8,043 nucleotides of DNA from assembly GCA_900769375.1 (NCBI GenBank), contig CAAGGN010000072.1:1-8043 (forward strand), read 5' to 3'. This stretch comes from Clostridia bacterium (GTDB lineage: Bacteria; Bacillota; Clostridia; Oscillospirales; Acutalibacteraceae). Position numbers and translations under genes: made by a program. This document shows, piece after piece, positions 1-6,401 of this stretch (within the stretch, counting starts at the first letter, position 1; each line of letters starts with the position of its first letter). Under the pieces are notes generated by a model. It saw nothing but the letters and a program-made list of their open reading frames with translations, made no database searches and was not told the DNA's origin.

Positions 1-684
1 AATATTGACCCCAAGGATCCCAAGGCAGCAAGTCGCGACCGTCTTGTCCTTTCTAAAGGCCACGCCGCACCTGCGCTTTATTCTGTTCTTGCAAACAGAG
101 GTTACTTCCCCGTAGAAGACCTTAAAACTTTAAGACAAATTGGCTCTGTTTTGCAGGGTCATCCCGATATGAAGCATATCCCCGGCGTTGATATGAGCAG
201 CGGCTCTTTGGGTCAGGGAATTTCCACCGCTTGCGGTATGGCTTTATCGGCTAAGCATTTTGGCGATAATTTCCGCGTTTTCACCGTCCTCGGCGACGGT
301 GAAATCGAAGAAGGTCAGGTTTGGGAGGCAGCCATGTTTGCCGCTAATAAAAACCTTTCCAACTTAGTTGCCTTTGTTGACTTTAACAATCTTCAGATTG
401 ATGGCTCTATTGACGAGGTTAACTCCGCGAAGCCCATCGATAAGAAGTTTGAGGCATTTAATTGGCACGTTATAACTATAAACGGTCACGATTTCCAGGA
501 GATTGAAGCCGCTTTAAAGGAAGCAGAAACCGTTGATAAGCCCGTTTGCATCGTTGCAAACACCGTTAAGGGTAAGGGCGTTTCCTTTATGGAAAACCAG
601 GTGAGCTGGCACGGTTCCGCTCCTAATGATGAGCAGTATGAAATGGCTATGGCAGAGCTTAAAGCTCAGTATGCCGCACTTTAA
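1..684 (+). CDS. Transketolase, N-terminal (thiamine pyrophosphate-binding) subunit, 5'-truncated
   Basis: This is the N-terminal half of a split transketolase, which with the next gene makes the enzyme that moves two-carbon ketol units between sugar phosphates in the cytosolic non-oxidative pentose phosphate pathway. The frame is open from base 1, giving 227 residues. Compared with the usual length of about 270-280, some 50 N-terminal residues and the start codon lie outside the window. Visible family motifs, numbered from the first codon, are SKGHAAPALY near residues 18-27, HPDM followed by SSGSLGQG near 54-71, and the thiamine pyrophosphate/metal motif GDGE (98-101) followed about 30 residues later by NN (129-130). 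A methionine-like TTG at 151 is internal and is not the true start, because conserved motifs lie upstream. The stop codon is 14 bases before the partner gene. The split two-gene form is known from many Firmicutes and archaea. The same fold occurs in 1-deoxyxylulose-5-phosphate synthase, but that is one long chain, so transketolase is the better call. Confidence 0.95.
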   Translation, partial: NIDPKDPKAASRDRLVLSKGHAAPALYSVLANRGYFPVEDLKTLRQIGSVLQGHPDMKHIPGVDMSSGSLGQGISTACGMALSAKHFGDNFRVFTVLGDGEIEEGQVWEAAMFAANKNLSNLVAFVDFNNLQIDGSIDEVNSAKPIDKKFEAFNWHVITINGHDFQEIEAALKEAETVDKPVCIVANTVKGKGVSFMENQVSWHGSAPNDEQYEMAMAELKAQYAAL

Positions 685-698
685 GGAGGGAATTCAAG

Positions 699-1646
699 AT
701 GTCAGAAGTAAAAACAGTTGCAACCCGCGCGTCTTACGGAAAGGCCCTTGTTGAGCTCGGCAAAAAGCGTGACGATTTTATCGTTCTTGACGCCGACCTT
801 GCCGCCGCTACACAGACGGGTATGTTCAAAAAAGAATTCCCCGAAAGATTTTATGACTGCGGTATCGCAGAACAGAATATGATTAGTATTGCCGCAGGTA
901 TTGCCGCTACAGGAAAGAAGGTTTTCGCTTCTTCCTTTGCAATGTTTGCCGCAGGTAGAGCTTATGAGCAGGTAAGAAACTCTATTGGTTACCCCCATCT
1001 CAACGTTATTATCGGCGCTACCCACGCAGGCATTTCGGTTGGTGAGGACGGCGCTACCCATCAGTGCAACGAGGACATTGCCCTTATGCGCACCATTCCC
1101 GGTATGACCGTTATTAATCCCGCCGATGATACCGAAGCACGCCTTGCAGTTGAGGCCGCTTTAGATGCAGACGGTCCTGTTTATATCCGTTTTGGTCGTC
1201 TCGCAGTTCCCGTAATTTTTGGCGATGATTATAAGTTTGAAATCGGCAAGGGCGTAGAAATGAAGGAAGGCAACGATGTTACTATCGTTGCTACAGGTCT
1301 TTTAGTTAACGAAGCGCTTATTGCTCACGATATGTTAAAAGAGGAAGGCATTAATGCAAGAGTTATCAATATTGCTACCATTAAGCCCCTCGATAAAGAC
1401 ATAATTCTTAAAGCCGCCCGTGAAACCGGCGCTATCGTTACCGCAGAGGAACACTCTATAGTAGGCGGTCTTGGAAGTGCGGTTAGCGACGTGGTTTGCG
1501 AAGAATACCCCGTTCCCGTTGTTAAGCTTGGCGTTAACGATGTGTTCGGTCATTCGGGCCCCGCACCCAAACTCCTCGATGAGTTCGGTCTTCGCGCAGT
1601 TAATATCGTAGAAAAAGCAAAGCAGGCATTAGCACTTAAAAAATAA
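699..1646 (+). CDS. Transketolase, C-terminal subunit
   Basis: This 315-residue protein is the second half of the split transketolase and is full length for the family. It carries the pyrimidine-binding domain (about residues 5-170) and the C-terminal domain (about 185-310). Family features include VLDADLAAAT (29-38) and GIAEQNM (55-61); in the latter E58 corresponds to the glutamate that activates the thiamine ring. Further on are the GATHAGISVGEDGATHQ loop and the IPGMTVINPAD segment. The ATG at 699 follows an excellent Shine-Dalgarno sequence, AAGGAGG at 683-689, which overlaps the stop codon of the N-terminal subunit gene, so balanced, coupled translation of the two halves is likely. The two chains are expected to form a heteromeric cytosolic enzyme. 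The FAD-dependent oxidoreductase gene follows after 23 bases, so the three are probably co-transcribed. Pyruvate dehydrogenase beta and deoxyxylulose-phosphate synthase share this fold, but the paired gene structure favours transketolase. Confidence 0.96.
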   Translation: MSEVKTVATRASYGKALVELGKKRDDFIVLDADLAAATQTGMFKKEFPERFYDCGIAEQNMISIAAGIAATGKKVFASSFAMFAAGRAYEQVRNSIGYPHLNVIIGATHAGISVGEDGATHQCNEDIALMRTIPGMTVINPADDTEARLAVEAALDADGPVYIRFGRLAVPVIFGDDYKFEIGKGVEMKEGNDVTIVATGLLVNEALIAHDMLKEEGINARVINIATIKPLDKDIILKAARETGAIVTAEEHSIVGGLGSAVSDVVCEEYPVPVVKLGVNDVFGHSGPAPKLLDEFGLRAVNIVEKAKQALALKK

Positions 1647-1669
1647 ACCCTTTAAAAAGGTGAATAATT

Positions 1670-3097
1670 ATGAAGCAACTTTGCATTAATGTGGAAAGAA
1701 AAGCCGAGACTGATGTTCTGGTAATCGGCGGAGGTGTGGCAGGCTGCGCAGCAGCAATAGCCGCTGCCCGTAACGGCGCCCAAACTATTCTCGTTGAAAA
1801 CACGGGAGTCTTAGGCGGTCAGGCAGGAATTGGTATTGTTACCCCTATTTCTGCTACTTCAGATAGAAGCGGTAAAACCTTCGGTGGTATTATGAGAGAA
1901 ATCTGCATAAACACCAGAGAGCTCGGGCAGAAATACTGTATGGGCGATGATAAAAAATATCCTCATTGGGCAATAGCTTCACCCCACATAATTAAGTATG
2001 TTCTGCTTAAAATGTGTGTTGAAAGCGGCGTAGAAGTTCGCTTTCATACCACCCTCGTTTCCAGCGAGAGCGAAGGCGCAAATATTAAATCTGCTATTTT
2101 ACTTGATAAATCGGGATTTATTGAAGTTGAGGCAAAATCCTTTATTGATGCTTCTGGTGACGGTGATTTAATTGCCGCCTCAGGAGCCGAATTTCAGCTT
2201 GGAAGCGAAAAGGGTGTTCTTGATTCTCTAACGGCTAACGGTCTTAACGTCCGTCATTTTTCCGATGAAGATTACGAGGGATATGAGGATGACGAAAAGG
2301 TTATGCAACCCGCCTCTATTTTCTTTGTTATGGGCAATGTTGATTTTGAAAAGGCCCGTACACTTGATAATAAGCACCTTCATTTCGGCGACCTCGGTAT
2401 TACCAAGGAGCGCTTTTTGGAATGGGAGTTTGCCAATACATATGGCTTTGAGGTTACTGATGACAGTATCCCCACCCCGCAAGGCAGAGTTCTTGTTACA
2501 AGGGGACCGAGAAGCGATATGGCGGTCATTAATATGTCCCGCGTAATTGGCGTTGACGGCTCTGATGCCGATAGCTTAAACGACGGAGAAATCAAGGGTC
2601 AACTTCAACTTATCGCAATAGTTGATTTTTTGCAAAAATTCATTCCCGGTTTTGAAGAAAGTTATCTTATCCAATCGGCTAATACCTTGGGTATCCGTGA
2701 AACCCGCCGCCTTAAAGGCAGATATATTCTTACGGGTAACGAGGCAATTCTTTGTAAGCCCCGCGAGGATGCGGTAGCAAAGGGCTCATATATCATAGAT
2801 ATTCACGACCCCAAGGGCAAATCTGCCGCCGTTGGCGGAGATATAAAGGGAGCCGCCTATGATATCCCATATGGTTGCCTTTTGGCAAAAGAATTCGATA
2901 ACCTCTTGGTTTGCGGAAGATGTATTTCGGTTGACCACGTGGCTCACGCAAGCACGAGAATTCAGGGCACCTGTATGCTAACAGGTCAGGCGGTTGGTAC
3001 CGCTTGCGGTATGGCTATTAAGAAGGGTATAGCCCCTGCAAATCTTGATGTTAAAGAACTTCGTGAAAAGTTAATAGAAGAAGATGTGAATTTATAA
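1670..3097 (+). CDS. FAD-dependent oxidoreductase (FAD_oxidored family)
   Basis: A 475-residue predicted soluble flavoprotein. The N-terminal Rossmann motif is clear: DVLVIGGGVAGC with the glycine-rich loop at 20-25, ending in the acidic ribose-binding residue of ILVE near 41-44. GVLGGQAGIG follows. A DASGDGD motif (160-166), RETRRLKG (343-350) and the C-terminal VCGRCIS...ASTRIQGTCMLTGQAVG block (414 onward) are typical of the FAD-dependent oxidoreductase family often called FAD_oxidored (PF12831), related in fold to succinate dehydrogenase/fumarate reductase flavoproteins. No signal peptide, membrane helix or iron-sulphur cysteine cluster is apparent. The ATG at 1670 is preceded by AAGGTG (1657-1662). 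The gene sits 23 bases behind the transketolase pair and ends just before a strong terminator, so it is the last gene of that operon. Its substrate cannot be told from sequence; a link to sugar-phosphate metabolism is only an inference from position. Confidence 0.85.
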   Translation: MKQLCINVERKAETDVLVIGGGVAGCAAAIAAARNGAQTILVENTGVLGGQAGIGIVTPISATSDRSGKTFGGIMREICINTRELGQKYCMGDDKKYPHWAIASPHIIKYVLLKMCVESGVEVRFHTTLVSSESEGANIKSAILLDKSGFIEVEAKSFIDASGDGDLIAASGAEFQLGSEKGVLDSLTANGLNVRHFSDEDYEGYEDDEKVMQPASIFFVMGNVDFEKARTLDNKHLHFGDLGITKERFLEWEFANTYGFEVTDDSIPTPQGRVLVTRGPRSDMAVINMSRVIGVDGSDADSLNDGEIKGQLQLIAIVDFLQKFIPGFEESYLIQSANTLGIRETRRLKGRYILTGNEAILCKPREDAVAKGSYIIDIHDPKGKSAAVGGDIKGAAYDIPYGCLLAKEFDNLLVCGRCISVDHVAHASTRIQGTCMLTGQAVGTACGMAIKKGIAPANLDVKELREKLIEEDVNL

Positions 3098-3101
3098 AAG
3101 A

Positions 3102-3136
3102 TTAAGGGACTTGAGTTTTCAAGTCCCTTAAATTTT
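3102..3136 (+). terminator. Rho-independent terminator of the transketolase/oxidoreductase operon
   Basis: A perfect 13-bp stem (TTAAGGGACTTGA at 3102-3114 and TCAAGTCCCTTAA at 3119-3131) with a four-base GTTT loop is followed by ATTTTC. It starts five bases after the oxidoreductase stop codon. The A-rich bases before and short T run after the stem fit an intrinsic terminator. The T run is only four bases, so efficiency is not certain. Confidence 0.88.
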
Positions 3137-3207
3137 CAAAAAATTTAATAAGTGGTAAAAAGTTGGTAATAAATATAAGATAGGGTGTATTTGAAAGAAG
3201 TGATTAT

Positions 3208-3864
3208 ATGATTAAAAAATCTCTTGCAATTAAAGCCGCAAAATCAAAAAAGAGGGCTAAAATCTTGCTTTTTCATAAATATAAAAATCAGATATACAAT
3301 CTTTTGATTATGCTAATAGAGGATGAAGAAAAGGCGGGGAAATTTACCGTAGAAGCGTTTAATTTGGGCTTCGAGAAGATAAAAAACAGTTATATCCGTG
3401 ATGATGAGGAATTTTATAAAATTATAGCAGGTTTAGGAATAACGAGATGCGTACCATTTTTAAATCCCCATATAAGAGAAAATTTGAAGGGCGAAGATAC
3501 GAGCCCTTTGGATATTGAAAAGGAAAAATATGTGGGTGAAGCCCGCGAGGGATATAAATATTATAGCGGCGCATTCTTAAAATTAGACGAACTTTCGAAG
3601 GTTTTAATTATTTTCTATTTTTGCGGACATTTAAACGAGGAAGAAATCGGACGTCTTTTAAAATTGAGAAGAACATATATAATCTTCAAGCTTAAAGCGG
3701 CAGTAGAGGAATTTTCAGAGCATCTTGAAAAGTTAGGCGCTGGTGGTATAAGGAAGAATGTCCCCACTGTAAATCAGCTAAGGTCTTTTTATAGGGAATA
3801 TGCTAAAACAATAAAATTACCCGAATGTTTAGAAGAGAAAAATAAAAACAGAAAAAGGATTTGA
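3208..3864 (+). CDS. Hypothetical protein resembling a divergent ECF/sigma-70-like factor
   Basis: A 218-residue, lysine-rich soluble protein with no close family that I recognise. Two stretches resemble bacterial sigma factors of the ECF type. Residues 21-59 (LFHKYKNQIYNLLIMLIEDEEKAGKF...) follow the spacing of sigma region 2, where a typical protein has YxxxVYNLxxxxxxDxEDAEDLTQEVF; here the last part reads FTVEAFNLGFEKI. Residues 122-169 (FLKLDELSKVLIIFYFCGHLNEEEIGRLLKL...) match the hydrophobic and acidic pattern of the region 4 helix-turn-helix, with EEEIGRLLKL in place of the usual YEEIAEILGI. The region 2 DNA-melting residues are poorly conserved, so it may bind RNA polymerase weakly or have lost that role. 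A basic tail of about 48 residues follows. The ATG at 3208 has only a weak purine-rich ribosome site (GAAAGAAG at 3193-3200). The gene stands alone between two terminators; no anti-sigma gene or membrane partner is adjacent on its strand. The coding call is firm; the sigma-like reading is inference. Confidence 0.8.
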   Translation: MIKKSLAIKAAKSKKRAKILLFHKYKNQIYNLLIMLIEDEEKAGKFTVEAFNLGFEKIKNSYIRDDEEFYKIIAGLGITRCVPFLNPHIRENLKGEDTSPLDIEKEKYVGEAREGYKYYSGAFLKLDELSKVLIIFYFCGHLNEEEIGRLLKLRRTYIIFKLKAAVEEFSEHLEKLGAGGIRKNVPTVNQLRSFYREYAKTIKLPECLEEKNKNRKRI

Positions 3865-3884
3865 GCAAACGCTCAAATCCTTTT
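3853..3884. terminator. Terminator hairpin between convergent genes, probably bidirectional
   Basis: A perfect 14-bp stem (AAAAGGATTTGAGC at 3853-3866 and GCTCAAATCCTTTT at 3871-3884) has a four-base AAAC loop. On the plus strand the stem ends in TTTT and runs into GTTTTATTT; on the minus strand the mirror stem also ends in TTTT and is followed by TCTGTTTTT. It therefore has the right form in both directions and lies between the 3' ends of the sigma-like gene and the UPF0210 gene. The TGA stop of the sigma-like gene (3862-3864) is inside the left arm, and the UPF0210 stop lies seven bases beyond the right arm. Confidence 0.88.
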
Positions 3885-3891
3885 GTTTTAT

Positions 3892-5250
3892 TTAGTTCTT
3901 TAGACTCTGCATAGGAGCGGGGATTTTACCTGCTCTATCAATAAACTTTTTGGGGCTGCTACCAAGATTTATATCCATAATGGGAGCGTATCCAAGGAGT
4001 CCGCCAAAGTTAAGCTCTTCACCCGCTTTTTTATTTATAGCGGGGATAACTCTTACGGCGGTGGTTTTGGAGTTCACCATACCGATAGCGGCTTCATCGG
4101 CGATAATTGCCGAAATAACTTCAGGTGGTGTATCACCGGGAATTGCAATCATATCAAGACCAACCGAGCAAACGGCGGTCATTGCCTCTAACTTTTCAAG
4201 ACGGAGATTACCCGTTCTTACGGCGGCAATCATACCCTCATCTTCCGAAACGGGAATAAATGCGCCCGAAAGTCCGCCAACGGAGGAAGAAGCCATAACG
4301 CCGCCCTTTTTAACTGCATCATTTAAAAGGGCTAAAGCGGCGGTGGTACCGTGGGTGCCGCAATTTTCGAGACCCATTTCCTCAAGTATTCTTGCAACCG
4401 AGTCACCAACCGCGGGGGTGGGGGCTAAGGAAAGATCCACAATTCCAAAAGGAACTCCGAGTCGACGGGATGCTTCACTGCCAACGAGTTGACCCATACG
4501 GGTTATCTTGAAGGCGGTTTTCTTTATGGTTTCGGCAACCTCGCCCAAATCTCCGTCAGGGCAACGCTTAAGGGCGGAGTGAACAACACCGGGACCCGAA
4601 ACGCCCACATTTATAACGCAATCGGGCTCACCAACACCGTGAAAAGCGCCTGCCATAAAGGGATTATCTTCGGGGGCGTTGCAGAAAACCACGAGTTTTG
4701 CGCAACCGATACAGTCGCGGTCTGCGGTTCTTATGGCGGCATCCTTAATAACCTTGCCCATAAGTTTAACCGCATCCATATTTATACCCGCTTTAGTGGA
4801 GCCGATATTAACGGAGGAGCAAATATTATTTGTAATATCCAAAGCTTCGGGAATGGACTCAATCAGTCGCAAATCACCTGCGGAAAAGCCCTTATGAACG
4901 AGGGCAGAGTAACCGCCTATAAAGTTAACGCCCGTAGCATCGGCAACTCTCTGCAGAGTTTTAGCGTACATAACGGGGTCACCGCCCGAAGCGGCGGCCA
5001 CCATAGCGATAGGAGTTACGGAAATTCTTTTATTGATAATGGGAATTCCGTATTCGTTTTCAATATCCATACCCGTTTTTACAAGGTTTCCTGCAAGGCG
5101 GGTCATTTTTTCGTAAATTTTTTGACAGGCAGTTTTCGCGTCTGAATCGGCGCAATCAAGCAGGGAGATGCCCATAGTGATGGTGCGGATATCCAGATTA
5201 TCCTGCCTTATCATATTTACGGTTTCCATTATATCCTTAAGATTTATCAT
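3892..5250 (-). CDS. UPF0210 / PFL family protein (DUF711)
   Basis: A 452-residue protein, full length for UPF0210 (DUF711). The family is called PFL-like because of a fold related to pyruvate formate-lyase, but its biochemical role is not settled. Recognisable family stretches are VNFIGGYSALVHKG (108-121), CSSVNIGSTKAGINMD (144-159) and NAPEDNPFMAGAFHGVGEPD (from 191), followed by VINVGVSGPGVV. I see no RVxGY-type glycyl-radical loop near the C-terminus, so glycyl-radical chemistry is not supported. Cysteines at 180, 183 and 190 form a CxxCx6C cluster of unknown meaning. No signal peptide or membrane helix is evident. The ATG at 5250 is preceded on the minus strand by GAGGT (5262-5266), which overlaps the stop codon of the upstream ACT-domain gene. 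The ACT/UPF0210 pairing is widely conserved in Firmicutes and suggests a shared function, perhaps with the ACT protein as a ligand sensor; that is inference. Confidence 0.93.
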   Translation of the reverse strand: MINLKDIMETVNMIRQDNLDIRTITMGISLLDCADSDAKTACQKIYEKMTRLAGNLVKTGMDIENEYGIPIINKRISVTPIAMVAAASGGDPVMYAKTLQRVADATGVNFIGGYSALVHKGFSAGDLRLIESIPEALDITNNICSSVNIGSTKAGINMDAVKLMGKVIKDAAIRTADRDCIGCAKLVVFCNAPEDNPFMAGAFHGVGEPDCVINVGVSGPGVVHSALKRCPDGDLGEVAETIKKTAFKITRMGQLVGSEASRRLGVPFGIVDLSLAPTPAVGDSVARILEEMGLENCGTHGTTAALALLNDAVKKGGVMASSSVGGLSGAFIPVSEDEGMIAAVRTGNLRLEKLEAMTAVCSVGLDMIAIPGDTPPEVISAIIADEAAIGMVNSKTTAVRVIPAINKKAGEELNFGGLLGYAPIMDINLGSSPKKFIDRAGKIPAPMQSLKN

Positions 5251-5264
5251 AAATTTACTCTACC

Positions 5265-5537
5265 TCAAATGCGGTGCATAGAATTGAAAATATCTTCGTG
5301 CATAACGTGGATTTGGAGTCCCATTTCGTGACCGAGTTTTTGAAGATTATCGGAAAACTCACTAAAGGAGCAAGAAAGGGCGGAAATATCCGTTAGCATT
5401 ACCATACAGAACATATCCTCTAAAACCGACTGCGTAATATCAATTATATTAACATTATATTCGGCAGCTGCGGCGCTGATTTTAGAAATAATACCCACCG
5501 AGTCCTTGCCGATAACCGAAATAACTGTTTTTTTCAT
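5265..5537 (-). CDS. Single ACT-domain protein, UPF0237 family
   Basis: A 90-residue protein made of one ACT domain, a small beta-alpha-beta fold that usually binds amino acids or other small ligands and often dimerises. The sequence shows the expected first strand VISVIGKDSVGII (5-17) with the glycine-containing ligand loop, then a helix, then NVNIIDITQSV leading into the second strand and MFCMVMLTDI. The length is normal for UPF0237. The ATG (5537 down to 5535) overlaps the stop codon of the upstream membrane-protein gene by one base (TAATG on the minus strand), implying translational coupling. A purine-rich AAGGAAAG-like ribosome site lies inside the end of that upstream gene. The next gene, UPF0210, starts 14 bases downstream. 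ACT proteins of this type resemble the regulatory domains of GcvR, but this lone-domain protein has no DNA-binding part, so a sensor or regulatory subunit role for UPF0210 is a reasonable inference only. Confidence 0.93.
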   Translation of the reverse strand: MKKTVISVIGKDSVGIISKISAAAAEYNVNIIDITQSVLEDMFCMVMLTDISALSCSFSEFSDNLQKLGHEMGLQIHVMHEDIFNSMHRI

Positions 5538-5992
5538 TATTCTTCACTCTTTCCTTCTTGGTTTTTATGAATTTCATAATCTGCGGCCTGAAGGGCTACT
5601 CGCATAGCTCTTACAATTAGAGCCATACAAATTGCGGCGCCTCCTGCAATAAAGAAAGGCATATAGAAAAATCCCGCAATAATCATAACAAGACCTGCTA
5701 AAAAGCAGCTGTTGGAAATGGCGAGGAGATGCCCCGTGTTTTCAAACAGGAACACCTTGCCTGCAAGAATATTTTTAAGAACCTTTATTAAAGAGATAAG
5801 GGTAATAGCTGCCAAAGGTACACAAGGATAGGTGGCAAGCATAATTGTAGCAAAAAGGTCGGCAGAGCGTCCTCTATCTTCAACGTACCATCTTGTAAGC
5901 CAAGGTAAAGATACAGTAAATGCTATAAGCAAAACCACAAAAACATAGCTTGCTATAAGGGCGATTTTAGCCGAGCGTTTATAATTTTTCAT
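5537..5992 (-). CDS. DUF2975 family four-helix membrane protein
   Basis: A 151-residue integral membrane protein with four predicted helices at about residues 8-30, 46-69, 90-110 and 112-130. The charged loop between helices 2 and 3 contains VFLFENTGHLLAIS (80-93), which resembles the (V/I)F...EN...L..I segment typical of DUF2975 proteins. The tail (138-151) is hydrophilic and acidic. Its function is unknown. In other Firmicutes DUF2975 genes are often followed by a small Cro/CI-type helix-turn-helix gene; here an ACT-domain gene follows instead, with a one-base stop/start overlap. The ATG at 5992 is supported by GAGGTG on the minus strand (6000-6005), seven bases upstream, and by a near-consensus promoter just beyond it. 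It is therefore the first gene of the DUF2975-ACT-UPF0210 operon. The membrane topology is a by-eye call; the family call is from motif memory. Confidence 0.82.
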   Translation of the reverse strand: MKNYKRSAKIALIASYVFVVLLIAFTVSLPWLTRWYVEDRGRSADLFATIMLATYPCVPLAAITLISLIKVLKNILAGKVFLFENTGHLLAISNSCFLAGLVMIIAGFFYMPFFIAGGAAICMALIVRAMRVALQAADYEIHKNQEGKSEE

Positions 5993-6024
5993 GAGAATTC
6001 ACCTCGCAGAAATTTACAACCTAT

Positions 6025-6053
6025 ATTATACACCAAATAAATTTCTTTTTCAA
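6025..6053 (-). promoter_or_regulatory. SigA-type promoter of the DUF2975-ACT-UPF0210 operon
   Basis: On the minus strand TTGAAA (6048-6053) is separated by exactly 17 bases from TATAAT (6025-6030). This is one mismatch from the housekeeping sigma consensus. The expected transcription start, near 6018, would give a leader of about 25 bases carrying the GAGGTG ribosome site. I see no operator-like repeat or riboswitch in so short a leader, so the promoter looks strong and perhaps constitutive. Confidence 0.85.
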
Positions 6054-6057
6054 GTCG

Positions 6058-6086
6058 GTGAAAGGCACTTTTTGGCGGAGTATATT
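6058..6086 (+). promoter_or_regulatory. Possible promoter for the phage packaging genes
   Basis: On the plus strand GTGAAA (6058-6063, four of six matches to the -35 consensus) and TATATT (6081-6086, five of six) are 17 bases apart and lie about 50 bases before the first phage start codon. It would be divergent from the host operon promoter. In AT-rich sequence such a match can arise by chance, and prophage late genes are often read from further upstream, so this is tentative. Confidence 0.3.
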
Positions 6087-6122
6087 AAATGTGTCGGCAA
6101 AAAAGTCGATAAATTCAAGGAC

Positions 6123-6129
6123 GGGAGGT
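6123..6129 (+). promoter_or_regulatory. Ribosome binding site fixing the start of the terminase small-subunit-like gene
   Basis: GGGAGGT sits five bases before the ATG at 6135. The reading frame is open much further upstream, to an ATG at 5991, but that longer version would run across the host promoter and has no ribosome site. The 6135 start is therefore preferred. Confidence 0.8.
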
Positions 6130-6134
6130 TACCT

Positions 6135-6401
6135 ATGAAGAAAAAAGATGAATTTTTTAAAAGTTCACTTGAAGCTTTGCTTAATGAGGAGTTATCCGAA
6201 GCGGAAAAGCAATCTCTTAAAGATGAGGGCTACCTACTTAAAAAGCCAAAAAGAAAAGCCGCAGTTATGATAGCGCTCTATAAAAAGGCATCTTCGGGTG
6301 ACCTTGCTGCCATAAAGGAACTTCGCAGCATCGTGGGGAGCGGAGCCGAAGTTCTTAAAGAGGCGAGGGCGGTGACCATTATTGACGATATCGCCGATTA
6401 A
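6135..6401 (+). CDS. Putative phage terminase small subunit
   Basis: An 88-residue, charged, mostly helical protein directly upstream of, and overlapping, the terminase large-subunit gene. That position and size are typical of small terminases, which recognise the packaging site on phage DNA and load it onto the large subunit. Residues about 43-62 (AVMIALYKKASSGDLAAIKE) fit the pattern ALYKKAxxGDxxAIKEL seen in several small-terminase-like proteins of Gram-positive phages. I do not see a clear N-terminal helix-turn-helix, and 88 residues is short compared with classical small terminases of about 120-180, so it may be a reduced form. The ATG at 6135 has a very good ribosome site; the end overlaps the downstream gene by 20 bases if that gene starts at TTG 6382. 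The product call rests mainly on context. Confidence 0.68.
   Translation: MKKKDEFFKSSLEALLNEELSEAEKQSLKDEGYLLKKPKRKAAVMIALYKKASSGDLAAIKELRSIVGSGAEVLKEARAVTIIDDIAD

Noticed and set aside
702..1061. A 119-codon frame on the minus strand inside the transketolase C-terminal gene
   Set aside because: It is the mirror of a strongly conserved coding region and its translation resembles no known protein.
3137..3207. A promoter for the sigma-like gene in the AT-rich gap (TATAAG at 3174-3179)
   Set aside because: No acceptable -35 element is found 16-18 bases upstream; the best hexamers match three of six bases, so the site is not supported.
4413..4427. A G-rich run that could suggest a G-quadruplex
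   Set aside because: Only two runs of G are present, and four are needed. The run simply reflects Ala-Pro-Thr-Pro codons of the UPF0210 gene on the other strand.
3950..5145. Two long open frames on the plus strand (180 and 218 codons) opposite the UPF0210 gene
   Set aside because: They lie entirely antisense to a well-conserved family protein, have low-complexity Ser/Pro/Thr or Asn/Gly-rich translations, and lack good ribosome sites.
5991..6134. A longer version of the terminase small-subunit-like gene starting at ATG 5991
   Set aside because: It would run through the host promoter and leader, has no ribosome site, and the ATG at 6135 has an excellent one.
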